DNA of 64,000 bases from an uncultured Pelagibacteraceae bacterium (GTDB lineage Bacteria; Pseudomonadota; Alphaproteobacteria; Pelagibacterales; Pelagibacteraceae). Shown here piece by piece: positions 25,804 through 36,596 of the stretch; the stretch's first letter is position 1; each line of letters starts with the position of its first letter. The stretch lies in assembly GCA_902573235.1 (NCBI GenBank), contig CACGIZ010000003.1, positions 18,324-82,323 on the forward strand, in the 5' to 3' direction. The translations under genes and the position numbers were made by a program. Below the pieces are notes generated by a model, which saw only the letters and a list, made by a program, of their open reading frames with translations, did no database searches and was not told the origin of the DNA.

Positions 25804-27876
25804 TTAAACTAAAGCTTGTTTAATAGATAATTTTACTTTTCCTCTATCAAATCCGATTACTTTAACTTTCACTTCGTCACCTTCTTTTACAACATCAGTA
25901 ACTTTAGCAACCCTTTTATCTGCAAGTTCTGAAATGTGGACAAGTCCATCTTGTTTACCTAAGAAATTAACAAATGCACCAAACTCCATAATCTTCATAA
26001 CTTTTCCTGAATAGATTTTATTTAATTCAGCTTTTGCTGTGATATCTTTAATCATTTGCATAGCAGTGTTTCTAGACTCCTCATCCGGAGCAGCAACTGT
26101 TACTACGCCCTCATCATTTACATCTACTTTTGCACCTGATTTTTCAACTATCTCTCGTATCGTTGCACCACCTTTTCCAATTACAGCAGCAATATCTTTT
26201 TTGTCGACATTAATCTTTTCCATTTTTGGAGTATGTTTTCCAACATCAGACCTTGAAGCTGATAAAGCTTTATTCATCTCTCCTAAAATATGAATTCTTC
26301 CATCTTTAGCTTGGCTAAGTGCTTGTTCCATAATCTCAAATGTAATACCTGTAATTTTTATATCCATTTGAAGAGAGGTAATTCCCTCCTTAGTTCCAGC
26401 AACTTTAAAATCCATATCACCTAAATGATCCTCATCACCTAGAATGTCTGACAAAACACTAAAATCATCACCTTCCTTGATTAATCCCATTGCTATACCT
26501 GCAACAGGTTCTTTTATTGGTACTCCAGCATCCATTAAAGCAAGTGAAGTTCCACAAACAGTTGCCATTGAGGACGAGCCGTTAGATTCAGTAATTTCAG
26601 AAACTACTCTAAAAGTATAAGGAAACGCCTCTTTTGATGGTAATGAAGAATGAATAGCTCTCCATGCTAATTTACCATGTCCTATTTCTCTTCTTCCAGT
26701 TCCTATTCTTCCTGTTTCACCCACAGAAAAAGGTGGAAAGTTATAATGAAGCATAAATCTTTCTCTTTGTAATCCGTCTAGGCTTTCAATTCTCTGTTCA
26801 TCATCAGATGTACCTAAAGTAGCTGTTACAATTGCTTGCGTTTCTCCTCTAGTAAACAAAGCAGAGCCATGTGTTCTTGGCAAAATACCAACCTCACACG
26901 AAATTGGCCTAACATCAGATAAACCTCTGCCATCAATTCTATTTTTATTTTTTAGAATATCTGTTCTTACTATAGTTTTTTCTAAATTTTTTAGTTCAGA
27001 ATTCACATCAAGATCAGTATAATTTTCATTTTCTTCATAAAGCTTTTTAGCCTTATCTGTAATTTCTGAAATTTGATTTGATCTATCTTGCTTATCTCTT
27101 GTCGCAAAAGCTATTTTAAGATCTTCTGTGAAAGTTTCTTCAAGTTTTTTCTTTACTTCAGAAAGATCTTTCTTTTCAACAGTCCATTCCTGTTTTCTAC
27201 ATTCATTTGCAAGTTCCTCTATCATTTTAATTACTGGAACAAAACCTTCGTGACCAAATTTTACTGCATTTAACATTTCTTCCTCTGTTAATCCACTTGC
27301 TTCAGACTCAACCATAAGAACAGCATCTTTTGTACCTGCTACAACTAAATCTAATTTTGATTTTTCCAGTTGAACTTTTGAAGGATTTAAAACATATTTT
27401 CCATCGATGAATCCAACTCTAGAAGCTCCAACTGGACCCATAAATGGCATTCCTGATATAGCTAGTGCAGCTGAAGAAGCTATAATCGATAAAATATCTG
27501 CTTCATTTTCTTTATCATAAGAAATAACAGTTGGTAATAGCTGAACCTCATTTTTAAATTCATCAGGAAATAGTGGTCTGATTGGTCTGTCAATTAGCCT
27601 GGAAATTAATGTTTCACTTTCAGTTGGTCTTGCTTCTCTCTTAAAGTATCCACCTGGAATTTTTCCTGCTGCGTAATATTTTTCCTGGTAATTTACAGAT
27701 AATGGAAAGTAATCCACATCAGGATTTACTTTTTTTGCTCCCACCACTGTTGCTAAAACGACTGTCTCTCCACATGTTGCTATTATTGCACCATCTGCCT
27801 GTCTTGCTATTTTACCTGTTTCTAAGCTTATTTTTTTTCCTGCTAATTCAATTTCCTTCTTATATATTTTAAACAT
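25804..27876 (-). CDS. pnp: Polyribonucleotide nucleotidyltransferase (PNPase)
   Basis: Phosphorolytic 3'-5' exoribonuclease of the RNA degradosome. The 690-residue protein has two RNase PH domains (about 1-220 and 310-540; [15 protein letters not shown] in the second), a KH domain ([18 protein letters not shown], about 555-610) and a C-terminal S1 domain ([19 protein letters not shown]). It is the last gene of the nusA-infB-rbfA-rpsO-pnp series, 57 bp after rpsO. The gap carries an unusual CGTT-rich repeat in the pnp leader. Confidence 0.98.
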   Translation of the reverse strand: MFKIYKKEIELAGKKISLETGKIARQADGAIIATCGETVVLATVVGAKKVNPDVDYFPLSVNYQEKYYAAGKIPGGYFKREARPTESETLISRLIDRPIRPLFPDEFKNEVQLLPTVISYDKENEADILSIIASSAALAISGMPFMGPVGASRVGFIDGKYVLNPSKVQLEKSKLDLVVAGTKDAVLMVESEASGLTEEEMLNAVKFGHEGFVPVIKMIEELANECRKQEWTVEKKDLSEVKKKLEETFTEDLKIAFATRDKQDRSNQISEITDKAKKLYEENENYTDLDVNSELKNLEKTIVRTDILKNKNRIDGRGLSDVRPISCEVGILPRTHGSALFTRGETQAIVTATLGTSDDEQRIESLDGLQRERFMLHYNFPPFSVGETGRIGTGRREIGHGKLAWRAIHSSLPSKEAFPYTFRVVSEITESNGSSSMATVCGTSLALMDAGVPIKEPVAGIAMGLIKEGDDFSVLSDILGDEDHLGDMDFKVAGTKEGITSLQMDIKITGITFEIMEQALSQAKDGRIHILGEMNKALSASRSDVGKHTPKMEKINVDKKDIAAVIGKGGATIREIVEKSGAKVDVNDEGVVTVAAPDEESRNTAMQMIKDITAKAELNKIYSGKVMKIMEFGAFVNFLGKQDGLVHISELADKRVAKVTDVVKEGDEVKVKVIGFDRGKVKLSIKQALV

Positions 27877-27889
27877 TTCATTTCCATTT

Positions 27890-27917
27890 CGTTTCGTTCG
27901 TTTCGTTCCATCTCGTT
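27890..27917. repeat. CGTT-rich short repeat in the rpsO-pnp gap
   Basis: CGTT occurs five times between 27890 and 27917 (starts at 27890, 27895, 27899, 27904 and 27914). In the mRNA this is a purine-rich run of AACGA units about 14-41 nt upstream of the pnp start codon. No stable stem-loop is visible. The low-complexity pattern and its CG content are unlike the surrounding gaps. Confidence 0.7.
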
Positions 27918-27933
27918 CTATCTTCCTTGAGTT

Positions 27934-28182
27934 TTACTTTCTTAAATTCAATTTCGACAGTACATTTTTGTAAGAGTCCATCTTATTTTTTTTAAGATAG
28001 TCTAACAATTTTTTTCTTCGATTTACTGCTCTCAACAATCCAACTGATGAATGTTTGTCTTTCTTGAACTGCTTGATATGTCTAGAGAGAGTTTCAATTT
28101 TTTCAGTTAATAAAGCAATCTGTATTTCTGAAGAACCTGTGTCTTTATCATGCATTGCTAACTCTTGTACTTTTTTGTTCAT
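27934..28182 (-). CDS. rpsO: 30S ribosomal protein S15
   Basis: Primary 16S rRNA-binding protein. The 82-residue protein has KDTGSSEIQIALLTEKIE and the conserved LSRHIKQFKKDKHSSVGLL and RRKKLLDYLKKN segments. It is slightly shorter than E. coli S15 (89) because the N-terminal helix is trimmed. It lies 9 bp after rbfA and upstream of pnp. truB, which usually sits between rbfA and rpsO, is absent here. Confidence 0.96.
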   Translation of the reverse strand: MNKKVQELAMHDKDTGSSEIQIALLTEKIETLSRHIKQFKKDKHSSVGLLRAVNRRKKLLDYLKKNKMDSYKNVLSKLNLRK

Positions 28183-28191
28183 ATCTTTTTC

Positions 28192-28560
28192 CTATTTATT
28201 TGATTGTTTAATCAAGTTTTCTATTTTTTCCGCATACTCAAAAGATTCATCTTTTCTAAAAAGTAATTTTGGTAAAAATTTCATTACTACTTTTTGTGAT
28301 AAAATTTTTCTAATTAAAAATGAATATTCTTTTAGGAGCATAATTTTTTCTTCAGCATTTTTTCCTCCTAAAGGGAGGACATAAGCTTTTGCTATTTTTA
28401 AATCTGGACTCATTCTCACCTCAGTGACTGTTATTGTATTTGTTTCTAAATTCGGCACCTTAGCCTCATTTCTAATAAAAATCATGCTTAAAGATTGCTT
28501 GATCATTTCTCCAACTCTTAATTGTCTTTGTGATAACGGTTTTCCAATTCTATCTGTCAT
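28192..28560 (-). CDS. rbfA: 30S ribosome-binding factor RbfA
   Basis: Late assembly factor of the small ribosomal subunit. The 122-residue KH-type protein begins with SQRQLRVGEMIKQSLSMIF, a normal RbfA N-terminus, followed by ITVTEVRMSPDLKIAKAYVLP and a C-terminal KFLPKLLFRKDESFEYAEKI. The start codon overlaps the infB stop by one base, so it is translationally coupled to infB. Confidence 0.93.
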   Translation of the reverse strand: MTDRIGKPLSQRQLRVGEMIKQSLSMIFIRNEAKVPNLETNTITVTEVRMSPDLKIAKAYVLPLGGKNAEEKIMLLKEYSFLIRKILSQKVVMKFLPKLLFRKDESFEYAEKIENLIKQSNK

Positions 28561-30773
28561 TAAATTGACCTTTCGGTAGATGTAACACTAAATGCTTCTA
28601 TAGTGTCATTTTTTTGAAAATCCATGTAATCTTTAACTGTAATTCCACATTCTTGTCCAGTACTTACCTGTTTTACCTGATCTTTTTCTCTAAACAAGGT
28701 GCCTACTTTTCCTGTATAAATTATTGAACCATCACGGATTATTCTAACCTCTGAATTACTGGTAATTTCACCTTCTGTCACTTTTGAACCTGCCACTTTT
28801 CCAGCGCCAGAAACCTTAAATATTTCCAAGATTTGAGCTGTGCCTGTAATCGCTTCTTTAATATCAGGTGCTAATAATCCTGACATTCTTTTTTTAATAT
28901 AGTCTAATACCTCATAAATTATATTGTAAGATGAAATTGTAATTTTTTCATTTTCTGCAAGTTTTTTTGCCTCCTTACTTGGTTTAACATTAAATGCTAT
29001 TAAAACTGCATTAGAAGCTTTTGCCAAAGTAACATCGGTTTCTGTTACCATTCCAATATCAGCTAAAATAATTTTTGGTTTCACTTCTTCATGTTTAATT
29101 TGGCTAATTGCATTTTTTATTGCCTCGGATGATCCATGAACATCAGATTTAATTATCAAATTTAATTCTTCTGATGAATTATCTTTAAAAGCTGATTCTT
29201 GAGTAGCAAATGACAGAGGATTTTTTCCACCTTTGCTCTCCTCAGCTCTGTTTTCACTTAAAGATTTTGCTTCTTTCTCACTATCAAGTACAATGAAATC
29301 ATCTCCCGCTTTAGCTGCCCCATTTATTCCTAAAATTTCTACTGGTGTTGATGGTAAAGCCTCATTTATATTTTTTCCTTTGTCGTTTATAATTGCTCTT
29401 ATTTTACCCCATCTCAATCCACTTACAAAAAAATCACCTTTTTTAAGTGTTCCAGAAGTAATGATAACTGTTGCTACTGGACCTCTTCCAATATCTATTT
29501 TGGACTCTAAAACAATTCCTGTAGCTTCAGATTCAAAGTCTGTTTTTAAATCCAATATCTCAGCTTGTAATGATATTGCCTCTAATAATTTATCTAAATT
29601 AAGTTTCGTTTTAGAAGATATTTCAACCATCAAAGTATCACCAGACAAATCTTCGGCAATCAACTCATATTCTAATAGTTGATTCTTCACCTTTTGAGGA
29701 TCCGCATCAGGAAGATCACACTTATTAATAGCAACAACAATAGGAACATTTGCTGCTTTTGCATGTTTGATTGACTCTATTGTTTGTGGTTTTACGCCAT
29801 CGTCAGCAGCAACTACTAATACTACAACATCTGTGAGTTTAGATCCTCTAGCTCTCATTTCAGTAAAAGCTGCATGACCCGGAGTATCAATAAATGTTAA
29901 TTTACTCGATTTATTTTCAATTTGATAAGCACCAATATGTTGTGTTATGCCACCAAATTCTTCTGAAACTACATTAGCACTTCTCAAAACATCTAAGAGT
30001 GAAGTTTTTCCATGATCTACATGTCCCATAACAGTTATTATAGGAGGTCTGTTTTTTAAATTTTCAGATCGAGACTCTTTAATTTTTTTAATTATTTCCT
30101 CAGCTTTTTCCTCTCTAATTGGATTATGACCAAACTCTTTAACTAAAAATTCAGCAGTATCTGCTGCTAAGGTTTGGTTAATAGTTACTGTTACTCCCAT
30201 ACCAAAAAGATATTTAATCACATTACTAGATTGTTCAGCCATTCTATTTGCTAATTCTCTTACAGTTATAGCTTCAGGGATATTTATGTCTCTTTTAATT
30301 TGTTTTAAATTTTCTTTGTTTTCATCTTTATTAGCATTCTTTAATTCTTTTTGCCTTGCTCTTTTAACTGATGCTAGACTTCTTTCTCGTGTTTCTATTT
30401 CATCACTTAAAGCTCTTGAAACCGTAAGTTTGACCTCCCTTTTTTTGTTACTCAATTTTGTCTTTTTCTCTTTAGTATCTGTCTCACCCTTTAATCTCTT
30501 AGTTGCTCTTTGCTCAGCGAGTTTTCGTTTTTCAAAATCGCTTGTTAATAATGATGCCTTAGAGAAATTACCTTTATATTGGATACTTTTTTTATTATTG
30601 AAAGGTTGCGCTTTAAAACCAGAGGCTTTATTAAAATTACTTTTGCTTACTGGTTTGTTAATTTGATTATTAATTTTAATTGTCTTTTTAACTTGGGGTT
30701 TAGTTGTATCAAAATTTCTTAAGGTTTTTTTTGGATTTCCAGAAATAGTAAGTTTTGTTTTTTTGTTTTCCAT
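28560..30773 (-). CDS. infB: Translation initiation factor IF-2
   Basis: GTPase that loads initiator tRNA on the 30S subunit. The 737-residue protein has a Lys-rich, low-complexity N-terminus (about 1-150), the IF2_N segment [16 protein letters not shown], then the G domain with G1 GHVDHGKT, G3 DTPGHAAF, G4 NKCD and G5 SSK, and C-terminal beta-barrel and fMet-tRNA-binding domains ([29 protein letters not shown]). It sits 10 bp after nusA. The ylxR gene often found between nusA and infB is missing. Confidence 0.98.
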   Translation of the reverse strand: MENKKTKLTISGNPKKTLRNFDTTKPQVKKTIKINNQINKPVSKSNFNKASGFKAQPFNNKKSIQYKGNFSKASLLTSDFEKRKLAEQRATKRLKGETDTKEKKTKLSNKKREVKLTVSRALSDEIETRERSLASVKRARQKELKNANKDENKENLKQIKRDINIPEAITVRELANRMAEQSSNVIKYLFGMGVTVTINQTLAADTAEFLVKEFGHNPIREEKAEEIIKKIKESRSENLKNRPPIITVMGHVDHGKTSLLDVLRSANVVSEEFGGITQHIGAYQIENKSSKLTFIDTPGHAAFTEMRARGSKLTDVVVLVVAADDGVKPQTIESIKHAKAANVPIVVAINKCDLPDADPQKVKNQLLEYELIAEDLSGDTLMVEISSKTKLNLDKLLEAISLQAEILDLKTDFESEATGIVLESKIDIGRGPVATVIITSGTLKKGDFFVSGLRWGKIRAIINDKGKNINEALPSTPVEILGINGAAKAGDDFIVLDSEKEAKSLSENRAEESKGGKNPLSFATQESAFKDNSSEELNLIIKSDVHGSSEAIKNAISQIKHEEVKPKIILADIGMVTETDVTLAKASNAVLIAFNVKPSKEAKKLAENEKITISSYNIIYEVLDYIKKRMSGLLAPDIKEAITGTAQILEIFKVSGAGKVAGSKVTEGEITSNSEVRIIRDGSIIYTGKVGTLFREKDQVKQVSTGQECGITVKDYMDFQKNDTIEAFSVTSTERSI

Positions 30774-30783
30774 TTCTCATACC

Positions 30784-32337
30784 TCAATCTTTGTAAACTA
30801 TATTTCTTGCTGTCATAATTAAGTTATCAGCTTCCTCTTTTGACAAAGCAAAGTCCTCAAGATAACCTTGAATCTTAACTCTCTCACCTTTTATGACATC
30901 AAATCCACCTGTTAACTCATCTGAAGCTAAATCTGCAAAATCTTGTAAATTCAATATTTTTTTTTCACCTAAAGTAACAAGCATTCCAGGTGTCAAACCT
31001 TTCAGTTCAATTAACGAATCCTCTAAACCTAGTTCTTTAATTCTCTGAGAGATATCTTCCTGATCTTTTTGATAAAATTCATTAGCTCTTTCAATTAAAG
31101 CCTTAGCGGTTTCTTCCTCAATACCCTCTATTTTGACCAAATTCTCCAATGAACTATCTTTTATATCATCAATAGTTGAAAATCCCTCGGCAACAAGTAA
31201 CTGTCCTAAAGTTTCATCTAATTCTAAATTCTTTACAAAGTTATCAGTTTTTTCCTTAAACTCCAATTGTCTTCTTTCAGAATCCTCCTGATCTGTCATA
31301 ATATTAATTTCATAATTTAAAAGTTTAGTTGCTAGTCTAACATTTTGTCCTCTACGACCTATAGCCTTGCTTAAATTTTCCTCTGTTAAAATCACATCTA
31401 ACTTTTTTCTTTCTAAATCAACATTCACTCTTTGAACTTCAGCTGGTGAAAGCGCATTAGAAACTAAAATTGCTGGATCTTCAGACCAATTTACTATATC
31501 AATTTTTTCTCCTTGCAACTCGTTTACTACTGCTTGTACCCTTGAGCCTCTCATACCCACACAGGCTCCAACTGGATCAAGAGAAGTATCTACAGCCTTA
31601 ACACAAATTTTTGCTCTACTCCCAGGATCTCTTGAGGAAGATTTTATTTCAATTAGTCCATCATAAATTTCTGGCACTTCCTGAACAAAAAGTTTTTCCA
31701 TAAACTTAGGATGAGCCCTTGATAAAAAAATTTGTTGTCCCCTTTGCTCTCTTCTTACATCACTACAATATGCTTTAACTCTATCTCCAGCTTTTATATT
31801 TTCTCTAGGAATTAACTCATTTTTTTGAATAATTGCTTCTGTTCTACCTAGATCCACAATTATATTACCAAATTCTAATCTTTTAACTATTCCGCTTAAA
31901 ATTGTATCTTTTTTATCAATGAAATCATTAAACTGTCTTTCTCTCTCAGCTTCTCTAACATTAGAATTAATAACCTGTTTTGCAGTTTGAGCTGCTATTC
32001 TTCCAAAATCAAATGAAGGCAAAGGTTGTAAAACTTCATCACCTACTTTTTTATTTTTATTAATCTCATTTAATTTAATCGCATCCTCTAATTTAATTTC
32101 TACATTTATATTTTCTGGATTTTCTGTAACAATTAATTTTCTAAAAATTTCGATATCACCACTATCTCTATTAATTAAAACTTTTATTTCATTATCTTGA
32201 CCAAATTTTGATTTAGCAGCTTTTGCGATGCCTGTTTCCATTGAACTAATTATTAATTCTTTATCAATAGATTTTTCTAATGCTACAGCTTCAGCTATCC
32301 TAAGTAATTCTAATTTATCTGCTCTTCTATTCAACAT
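30784..32337 (-). CDS. nusA: Transcription termination/antitermination protein NusA
   Basis: RNA polymerase-associated factor controlling pausing, termination and antitermination. From the ATG at 32337 it has 517 residues: N-terminal polymerase-binding domain (about 1-125), S1 domain (GIVKRLEFGNIIVDLGRTEA), two KH domains (KICVKAVDTSLDPVGACVG; SKAIGRRGQNVRLA), then two helix-hairpin-helix acidic repeats (LVAEGFSTIDDIKD; LGEKKILNLQDFADLA). I prefer 32337 because GGAG lies 11 nt upstream and the protein then starts MLNRRADKLELL; the ATG at 32376 would translate a terminator hairpin. rimP is absent upstream. Confidence 0.96.
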   Translation of the reverse strand: MLNRRADKLELLRIAEAVALEKSIDKELIISSMETGIAKAAKSKFGQDNEIKVLINRDSGDIEIFRKLIVTENPENINVEIKLEDAIKLNEINKNKKVGDEVLQPLPSFDFGRIAAQTAKQVINSNVREAERERQFNDFIDKKDTILSGIVKRLEFGNIIVDLGRTEAIIQKNELIPRENIKAGDRVKAYCSDVRREQRGQQIFLSRAHPKFMEKLFVQEVPEIYDGLIEIKSSSRDPGSRAKICVKAVDTSLDPVGACVGMRGSRVQAVVNELQGEKIDIVNWSEDPAILVSNALSPAEVQRVNVDLERKKLDVILTEENLSKAIGRRGQNVRLATKLLNYEINIMTDQEDSERRQLEFKEKTDNFVKNLELDETLGQLLVAEGFSTIDDIKDSSLENLVKIEGIEEETAKALIERANEFYQKDQEDISQRIKELGLEDSLIELKGLTPGMLVTLGEKKILNLQDFADLASDELTGGFDVIKGERVKIQGYLEDFALSKEEADNLIMTARNIVYKD

Positions 32338-32352
32338 TTTTTTGTTTGCTCC

Positions 32353-32380
32353 AAAAAAAAATGGGCCAGAGCCCATTTTT
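32353..32380 (-). terminator. Intrinsic terminator/attenuator directly before nusA
   Basis: Minus strand: 10-bp perfect stem AAAAATGGGC / GCCCATTTTT with a 4-nt loop, followed by nine U residues in the transcript. The U-tract ends exactly where the nusA ribosome-binding sequence GGAG begins (32349-32352). It can terminate metK mRNA, but it also lies downstream of a candidate nusA promoter (32403-32430), so it would act as a leader attenuator for the nusA operon. Confidence 0.8.
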
Positions 32381-32402
32381 GATAATTCAACAATGTAATT
32401 GG

Positions 32403-32430
32403 AATATATTAAAGTTTTTTAATTATTCAA
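32403..32430 (-). promoter_or_regulatory. Candidate promoter in the metK-nusA gap
   Basis: Minus strand -35 TTGAAT (32430 to 32425), 16-bp spacer, -10 TATATT (32408 to 32403). Initiation near 32396 would give a leader of about 60 nt containing the terminator hairpin. Because both hexamers are AT-rich in an AT-rich gap, chance is a real alternative; the reason to take it seriously is that nusA needs a promoter and none fits after the hairpin. Confidence 0.45.
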
Positions 32431-32436
32431 CATAAA

Positions 32437-33606
32437 CTATTTTAAAAAAATATCTGTTTTATTGGTATTTTCCCATGAAAAAGCTCCATCTTTTTCAGGA
32501 ACTCTACCAAAATGACCATATGCAGCTGTTTTTTCATATATAGGTTTATTTAGTCCAAGCATCTCTCTTATACCTCTAGGGCTTAAATCAAAATTTTCCA
32601 TAATCTTATCCACTACAAATTTATTCTTATCTGAATCATTATCAAAAAGATCAACATAAATTGATAATGGTTTTGATACTCCAATAGCATAAGCTAATTG
32701 AATTAAACATTTCTCTGAAATTTTTGAAGCTACAACATTTTTTGCTATGTATCTTGCAGCATATGCGGCTGATCTGTCTACTTTTGTCGGATCTTTTCCA
32801 GAAAAAGCCCCACCTCCATGAGGTGCTGCTCCTCCATAAGTATCAACGATGATTTTCCTTCCTGTAAGTCCACAATCACCATGAGGGCCCCCAATTACAA
32901 AGTTTCCAGTTGGATTTACGTAAAATTCATTTTCATTGAATTCTCTCAAAAATTCTTTTGGTATTGAGTTTAGCATATATGGTCTTAACAATTCTTTAAC
33001 TTCATTTTGATTTAAATTTGGTGAATGCTGTGAAGAAATTACTACAGATTTTACTTTTAATGGCTTTCCATTAATATATTCAAAAGTAACCTGGCTTTTT
33101 GAATCCGGCTCTATATTTTTAAGTTTTCCAGATTTTCTATCTTCTGCCATTAATTTTAAAATTTTATGTGAATAATGAATTGGTGCTGGCATTAAAACAT
33201 CAGTTTCATTACAAGCGTAACCAAACATAATACCTTGATCACCAGCCCCTTCATCTTTATTTCCAGATGAGTCTACTCCCATAGCTATATCTGCTGATTG
33301 GGAATGTAAATGACTTTCTATTTTAGTTGCCTCTTTCCAAGTAAATCCTTCTTGATCATAACCAATATCTTTAATACAGTTTCTTACTTTTGAAATAATT
33401 TCATCTTTACTAATTTCTGGACCTCGAACTTCACCTGCAAGAACAACTTTATTCGTTGTTGTAAGTGTTTCGCATGCTACTCTCGAATACGGATCACCCG
33501 AAAGATACGTATCAACAACCATATCAGAAATTCTATCAGACACCTTATCAGGGTGTCCCTCAGATACTGACTCGCTTGTAAAAAGAAAATTTTTTAAATT
33601 ACTCAT
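32437..33606 (-). CDS. metK: S-adenosylmethionine synthetase
   Basis: Makes SAM from methionine and ATP. The 389-residue protein has [20 protein letters not shown] at the N-terminus, the signature [33 protein letters not shown] and [19 protein letters not shown], all invariant in MAT enzymes. Its start overlaps the end of lnt by 8 bp, placing it last in the tsaB-to-metK series. Its transcript can end at the strong hairpin 57 bp downstream. I see no SAM riboswitch, which would not fit in this overlap. Confidence 0.98.
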   Translation of the reverse strand: MSNLKNFLFTSESVSEGHPDKVSDRISDMVVDTYLSGDPYSRVACETLTTTNKVVLAGEVRGPEISKDEIISKVRNCIKDIGYDQEGFTWKEATKIESHLHSQSADIAMGVDSSGNKDEGAGDQGIMFGYACNETDVLMPAPIHYSHKILKLMAEDRKSGKLKNIEPDSKSQVTFEYINGKPLKVKSVVISSQHSPNLNQNEVKELLRPYMLNSIPKEFLREFNENEFYVNPTGNFVIGGPHGDCGLTGRKIIVDTYGGAAPHGGGAFSGKDPTKVDRSAAYAARYIAKNVVASKISEKCLIQLAYAIGVSKPLSIYVDLFDNDSDKNKFVVDKIMENFDLSPRGIREMLGLNKPIYEKTAAYGHFGRVPEKDGAFSWENTNKTDIFLK

Positions 33607-35143
33607 TTCTGAACCTATTAAATGAAATTATTAAAAAAATATACAATAAAATTAATAGTATAAAAATTTTATTGCCAAATGTTGAAAAGATTGTTTTATC
33701 TAAATCTCTTCTTTTTTGAAAGTCAACATAGCCAGACTCTCCATAATTTATCTTTTTCTCAATTTGTCCTAGAGGATTTATAATTGCTGCCATACCATTA
33801 TTAGATGATCTTAATACATATTTTCCATTTTCTATTGCTCTAAATATACTATGTGAAAAATGTTGCTTAGGTCCTATCGATTTTCCAAACCAACCGTCTT
33901 CTGAAATATTTAAAATAAAATCAAAATTGAAATTTTTAGTTAAATTTCCAGTATAAATAATTTCATAACAAATTAGCGGTAAAAATTTTAATTTTTCATT
34001 ATTAATGTTTATTTCAAAAAAATCTCTTTTATTTCCTTTACTAAATGACTCGATATTATTTGTAATTGTTTTTAAACCAACTTTGTTCATAATACTTTCA
34101 AAAGGTAGAATTTCTCCAAATGGTACAAGTTTAATTTTATCGTAATTATCAATCAAATTTAATTTATGATCAAATACGGAAAATGAATTAAAATATTTAT
34201 AGTTATCGTCCTCAGCCTCTCTTTTAGTAATTCCTAAACCAATTACGTGATCTTTGTCAAAATATTTAGAAATAATATCACTATATAAACCTAATTGATC
34301 CTGATACGTATTGGGAATTATTCCCTCTGGCCACACAAAAAAAATTTTTCTTCCCTTTTCTGGTGAACTAATTGAAATTAGTTCTTTGATTACAACTTCT
34401 GTCTGAATGTTTTGATAAAATCTATCGAGACTAATATTTGAGCCGATTACTCTTATAGTGTAAGGATTTTCTTTAAATTCTGTGCTTAAGTATTTATTTT
34501 TTTGAAAAGCACCAAAAGTAAAAAATAAAATTGGCAGAAGTAGAAAAAATATAGAAACACCTAATTCTTTTTTTGATTTCTTTAAAATAAAAAGTGCTGG
34601 TGCTATAAAAAAACTAATTACAATTAAATTTAGTGAGTAAGTACCAATTACAGATACAATGTTTATAAAAGTTAAATTTTTAGAAAAACTATAAACTATC
34701 AAATTCCACGGAAATCCAGTTAGAATAAATCCTCTGACAAACTCTATTATCCCAAACAAAAGTGAAAATAAAAAGAAAGCACTTAAAATCCTTTTTTGCT
34801 TAAATAAGAAAAAAAAAAATGTAACAAATGCGTAAAACAATCCTAAAAAGGCTGGAATTATAATCATAGCAATTGGTATTAAAAAACTTAAATTTTTATC
34901 AAAAGTTAGAGAAATAGTTATCCAATATAAATTTGTTAAAAAATAACTGTAACCAAAAACCCAACCAAAATAAAAAGAGGCTTTTTTTGATATTTTTTGA
35001 TTAATTTTTTTATATAAAAATATGAACAAAATACTAAATGTAAAAAAGTTTATTAAGTAATAATTAAATGGAGGATGACTTAGAGATGTTAAAGTTCCTA
35101 AAACGACTAAAAGAGTTGTCTCAAGTATAAAATTTTTTTTCAA
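33599..35143 (-). CDS. lnt: Apolipoprotein N-acyltransferase
   Basis: Inner-membrane enzyme adding the third acyl chain to lipoproteins. The 514-residue protein has an N-terminal polytopic region (about six helices, residues 5-210), a periplasmic nitrilase-fold domain with the triad regions [10 protein letters not shown] (Glu), [15 protein letters not shown] (Lys) and [11 protein letters not shown] (Cys), and a C-terminal helix. Several likely lipoprotein substrates are encoded in this window (LptM-like, BON protein, DUF3576 protein). It follows ybeY by 1 bp and overlaps metK. Confidence 0.93.
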   Translation of the reverse strand: MKKNFILETTLLVVLGTLTSLSHPPFNYYLINFFTFSILFIFLYKKINQKISKKASFYFGWVFGYSYFLTNLYWITISLTFDKNLSFLIPIAMIIIPAFLGLFYAFVTFFFFLFKQKRILSAFFLFSLLFGIIEFVRGFILTGFPWNLIVYSFSKNLTFINIVSVIGTYSLNLIVISFFIAPALFILKKSKKELGVSIFFLLLPILFFTFGAFQKNKYLSTEFKENPYTIRVIGSNISLDRFYQNIQTEVVIKELISISSPEKGRKIFFVWPEGIIPNTYQDQLGLYSDIISKYFDKDHVIGLGITKREAEDDNYKYFNSFSVFDHKLNLIDNYDKIKLVPFGEILPFESIMNKVGLKTITNNIESFSKGNKRDFFEININNEKLKFLPLICYEIIYTGNLTKNFNFDFILNISEDGWFGKSIGPKQHFSHSIFRAIENGKYVLRSSNNGMAAIINPLGQIEKKINYGESGYVDFQKRRDLDKTIFSTFGNKIFILLILLYIFLIISFNRFRNE

Positions 35144-35144
35144 T

Positions 35145-35606
35145 TTAATTCAATAATTTTTCAATAGATTTAAAAATCTTTTTTTCTTCTCTATACATTA
35201 TTTGATAATCTTTAAGATTAATATGATCATATCCTAATAAATGCAAATATCCGTGTATAAAAATCTTAATAGTTTTTTTTTTAAATTCAAAATTAGTTAA
35301 TTCTCTAGGTTTATTCATATAATTATAACTGATTATGATGTCACCTAAATAAATTTTTTTTAAATTTTTTGTTTTCTGCCCAGATGGAAAAGAAAGTATA
35401 TCGGTATGTTTGTTTTTTTTTCTGAATTTTTTATTCAAAATTTTAATATTTTTATTATTCGAAAGTAATATAGTTAAATAAACTTTCTTTTTAAGAAATC
35501 TAAATTTTTTTGGAAAATGTTTACAAATATTATTGAATAAGTCCTCTTTTTTTTTTAATTTTTTTGACCAAGATTTTTCCTCAGAAATTACATTAATTCT
35601 GATCAT
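35145..35606 (-). CDS. ybeY: Endoribonuclease YbeY (rRNA maturation factor)
   Basis: Zinc-dependent RNase in 16S rRNA 3'-end maturation and ribosome quality control. The zinc motif HGYLHLLGYDH is near the C-terminus, preceded by LGDIIISYNYM. I start it at 35606 (MIRINVIS, 153 residues); upstream in-frame ATG at 35627 would add seven residues inside phoH and is less typical. It overlaps the phoH gene by 14 bp, and phoH-ybeY-lnt is the usual proteobacterial order. Confidence 0.93.
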   Translation of the reverse strand: MIRINVISEEKSWSKKLKKKEDLFNNICKHFPKKFRFLKKKVYLTILLSNNKNIKILNKKFRKKNKHTDILSFPSGQKTKNLKKIYLGDIIISYNYMNKPRELTNFEFKKKTIKIFIHGYLHLLGYDHINLKDYQIMYREEKKIFKSIEKLLN

Positions 35607-36594
35607 TATTGTTGTATGCCTTAACAATTTTTGACACTAGTGGGTGTCTTACAACATCTGAATGGTCAAAACTTACTGTAGAAATTTCATTTATGTGAGA
35701 TAGTATTTTTTTTGATCTCTCCAGACCTGATGAATTTTTATTTGGTAAATCTATTTGACTTGGATCACCATTAACAACAATTTTAGAATTTTCACCTATT
35801 CTAGTAAGAAACATTTTTATTTGTGTATCTGTAGCATTTTGTGCTTCATCTAAAATTGCAAAAGAGTTTTTCAAAGTTCTCCCTCTCATAAAAGCTAGGG
35901 GTGCAATTTCAATATCTCCAATTTCTATCATTCTTTGAATCTTTTCAAAATGAAATAAGTCATATAATGAGTCATATAAAGGTCTTAGATAAGGATCAAC
36001 TTTCTCTTTCATATCTCCAGGTAAAAATCCCAACCTCTCACCCGCTTCTACAGCTGGCCTAGATAAAATTATTCTCTCTATTTTTTTTTCTAATAACATT
36101 GTTAAACCAACAGCAACAGCCAAGAAAGTTTTTCCAGTCCCCGCAGGTCCAGCTGAAATTATTATTTCATTTTGTCTTAATGCTCTAACATATTCCTTTT
36201 GTTTTTCCGATCTTGGAATAATTGATTTTTTTGGAGTTTTGATAATATCTGTTACATTGGTATTTTTTACCTTTTCATTTATCATGAATTGGTCAACAGA
36301 AGATAAGATATCTTTTTGTTCAATAGTTCCGTTATTAATGAATTGATTAGATAAAAATTGAATTGCGTTTTTTACAATCTCATTTTTTTCAGAAGTGGAT
36401 TTTATAAGAATTGAATTTCCTCTAGAATAAATATTCGCACCAATTAACTTTTCTAATTCTTTTAAATTTTTGTTAAATTCTCCAACAACACCCATTAATA
36501 GATCATTTTCATTAAAAATGACACTAATAGAATTGTTCTCGGAATAAACAAATTTTAGTGAAGATTGAATATCTTTTTTTATTGAATTACTCAA
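35593..36594 (-). CDS. PhoH-like ATPase (YbeZ)
   Basis: A 333-residue P-loop ATPase/helicase-like protein. The N-terminal KH-like region (about 20-90) leads to Walker A GPAGTGKTF (about 155), LSRPAVEAGERLGFLPGD, then Walker B AILDEAQNA and NGDPSQIDLP. YbeZ works with YbeY in rRNA processing, and the two genes overlap here. It follows miaB after 2 bp. Length and motifs are standard. Confidence 0.93.
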   Translation of the reverse strand: MSNSIKKDIQSSLKFVYSENNSISVIFNENDLLMGVVGEFNKNLKELEKLIGANIYSRGNSILIKSTSEKNEIVKNAIQFLSNQFINNGTIEQKDILSSVDQFMINEKVKNTNVTDIIKTPKKSIIPRSEKQKEYVRALRQNEIIISAGPAGTGKTFLAVAVGLTMLLEKKIERIILSRPAVEAGERLGFLPGDMKEKVDPYLRPLYDSLYDLFHFEKIQRMIEIGDIEIAPLAFMRGRTLKNSFAILDEAQNATDTQIKMFLTRIGENSKIVVNGDPSQIDLPNKNSSGLERSKKILSHINEISTVSFDHSDVVRHPLVSKIVKAYNNNDQN

Positions 36595-36596
36595 AT

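Noticed and set aside
32338..32376. Longer nusA beginning MGSGPFFFGANKK
   Set aside because: The extra codons are the terminator hairpin itself and its U-tract; GGAG lies properly placed for the ATG at 32337.
32387..33606. SAM riboswitch associated with metK
   Set aside because: metK starts inside lnt, leaving no leader, and the gap after metK holds only a promoter-like sequence and the terminator hairpin.
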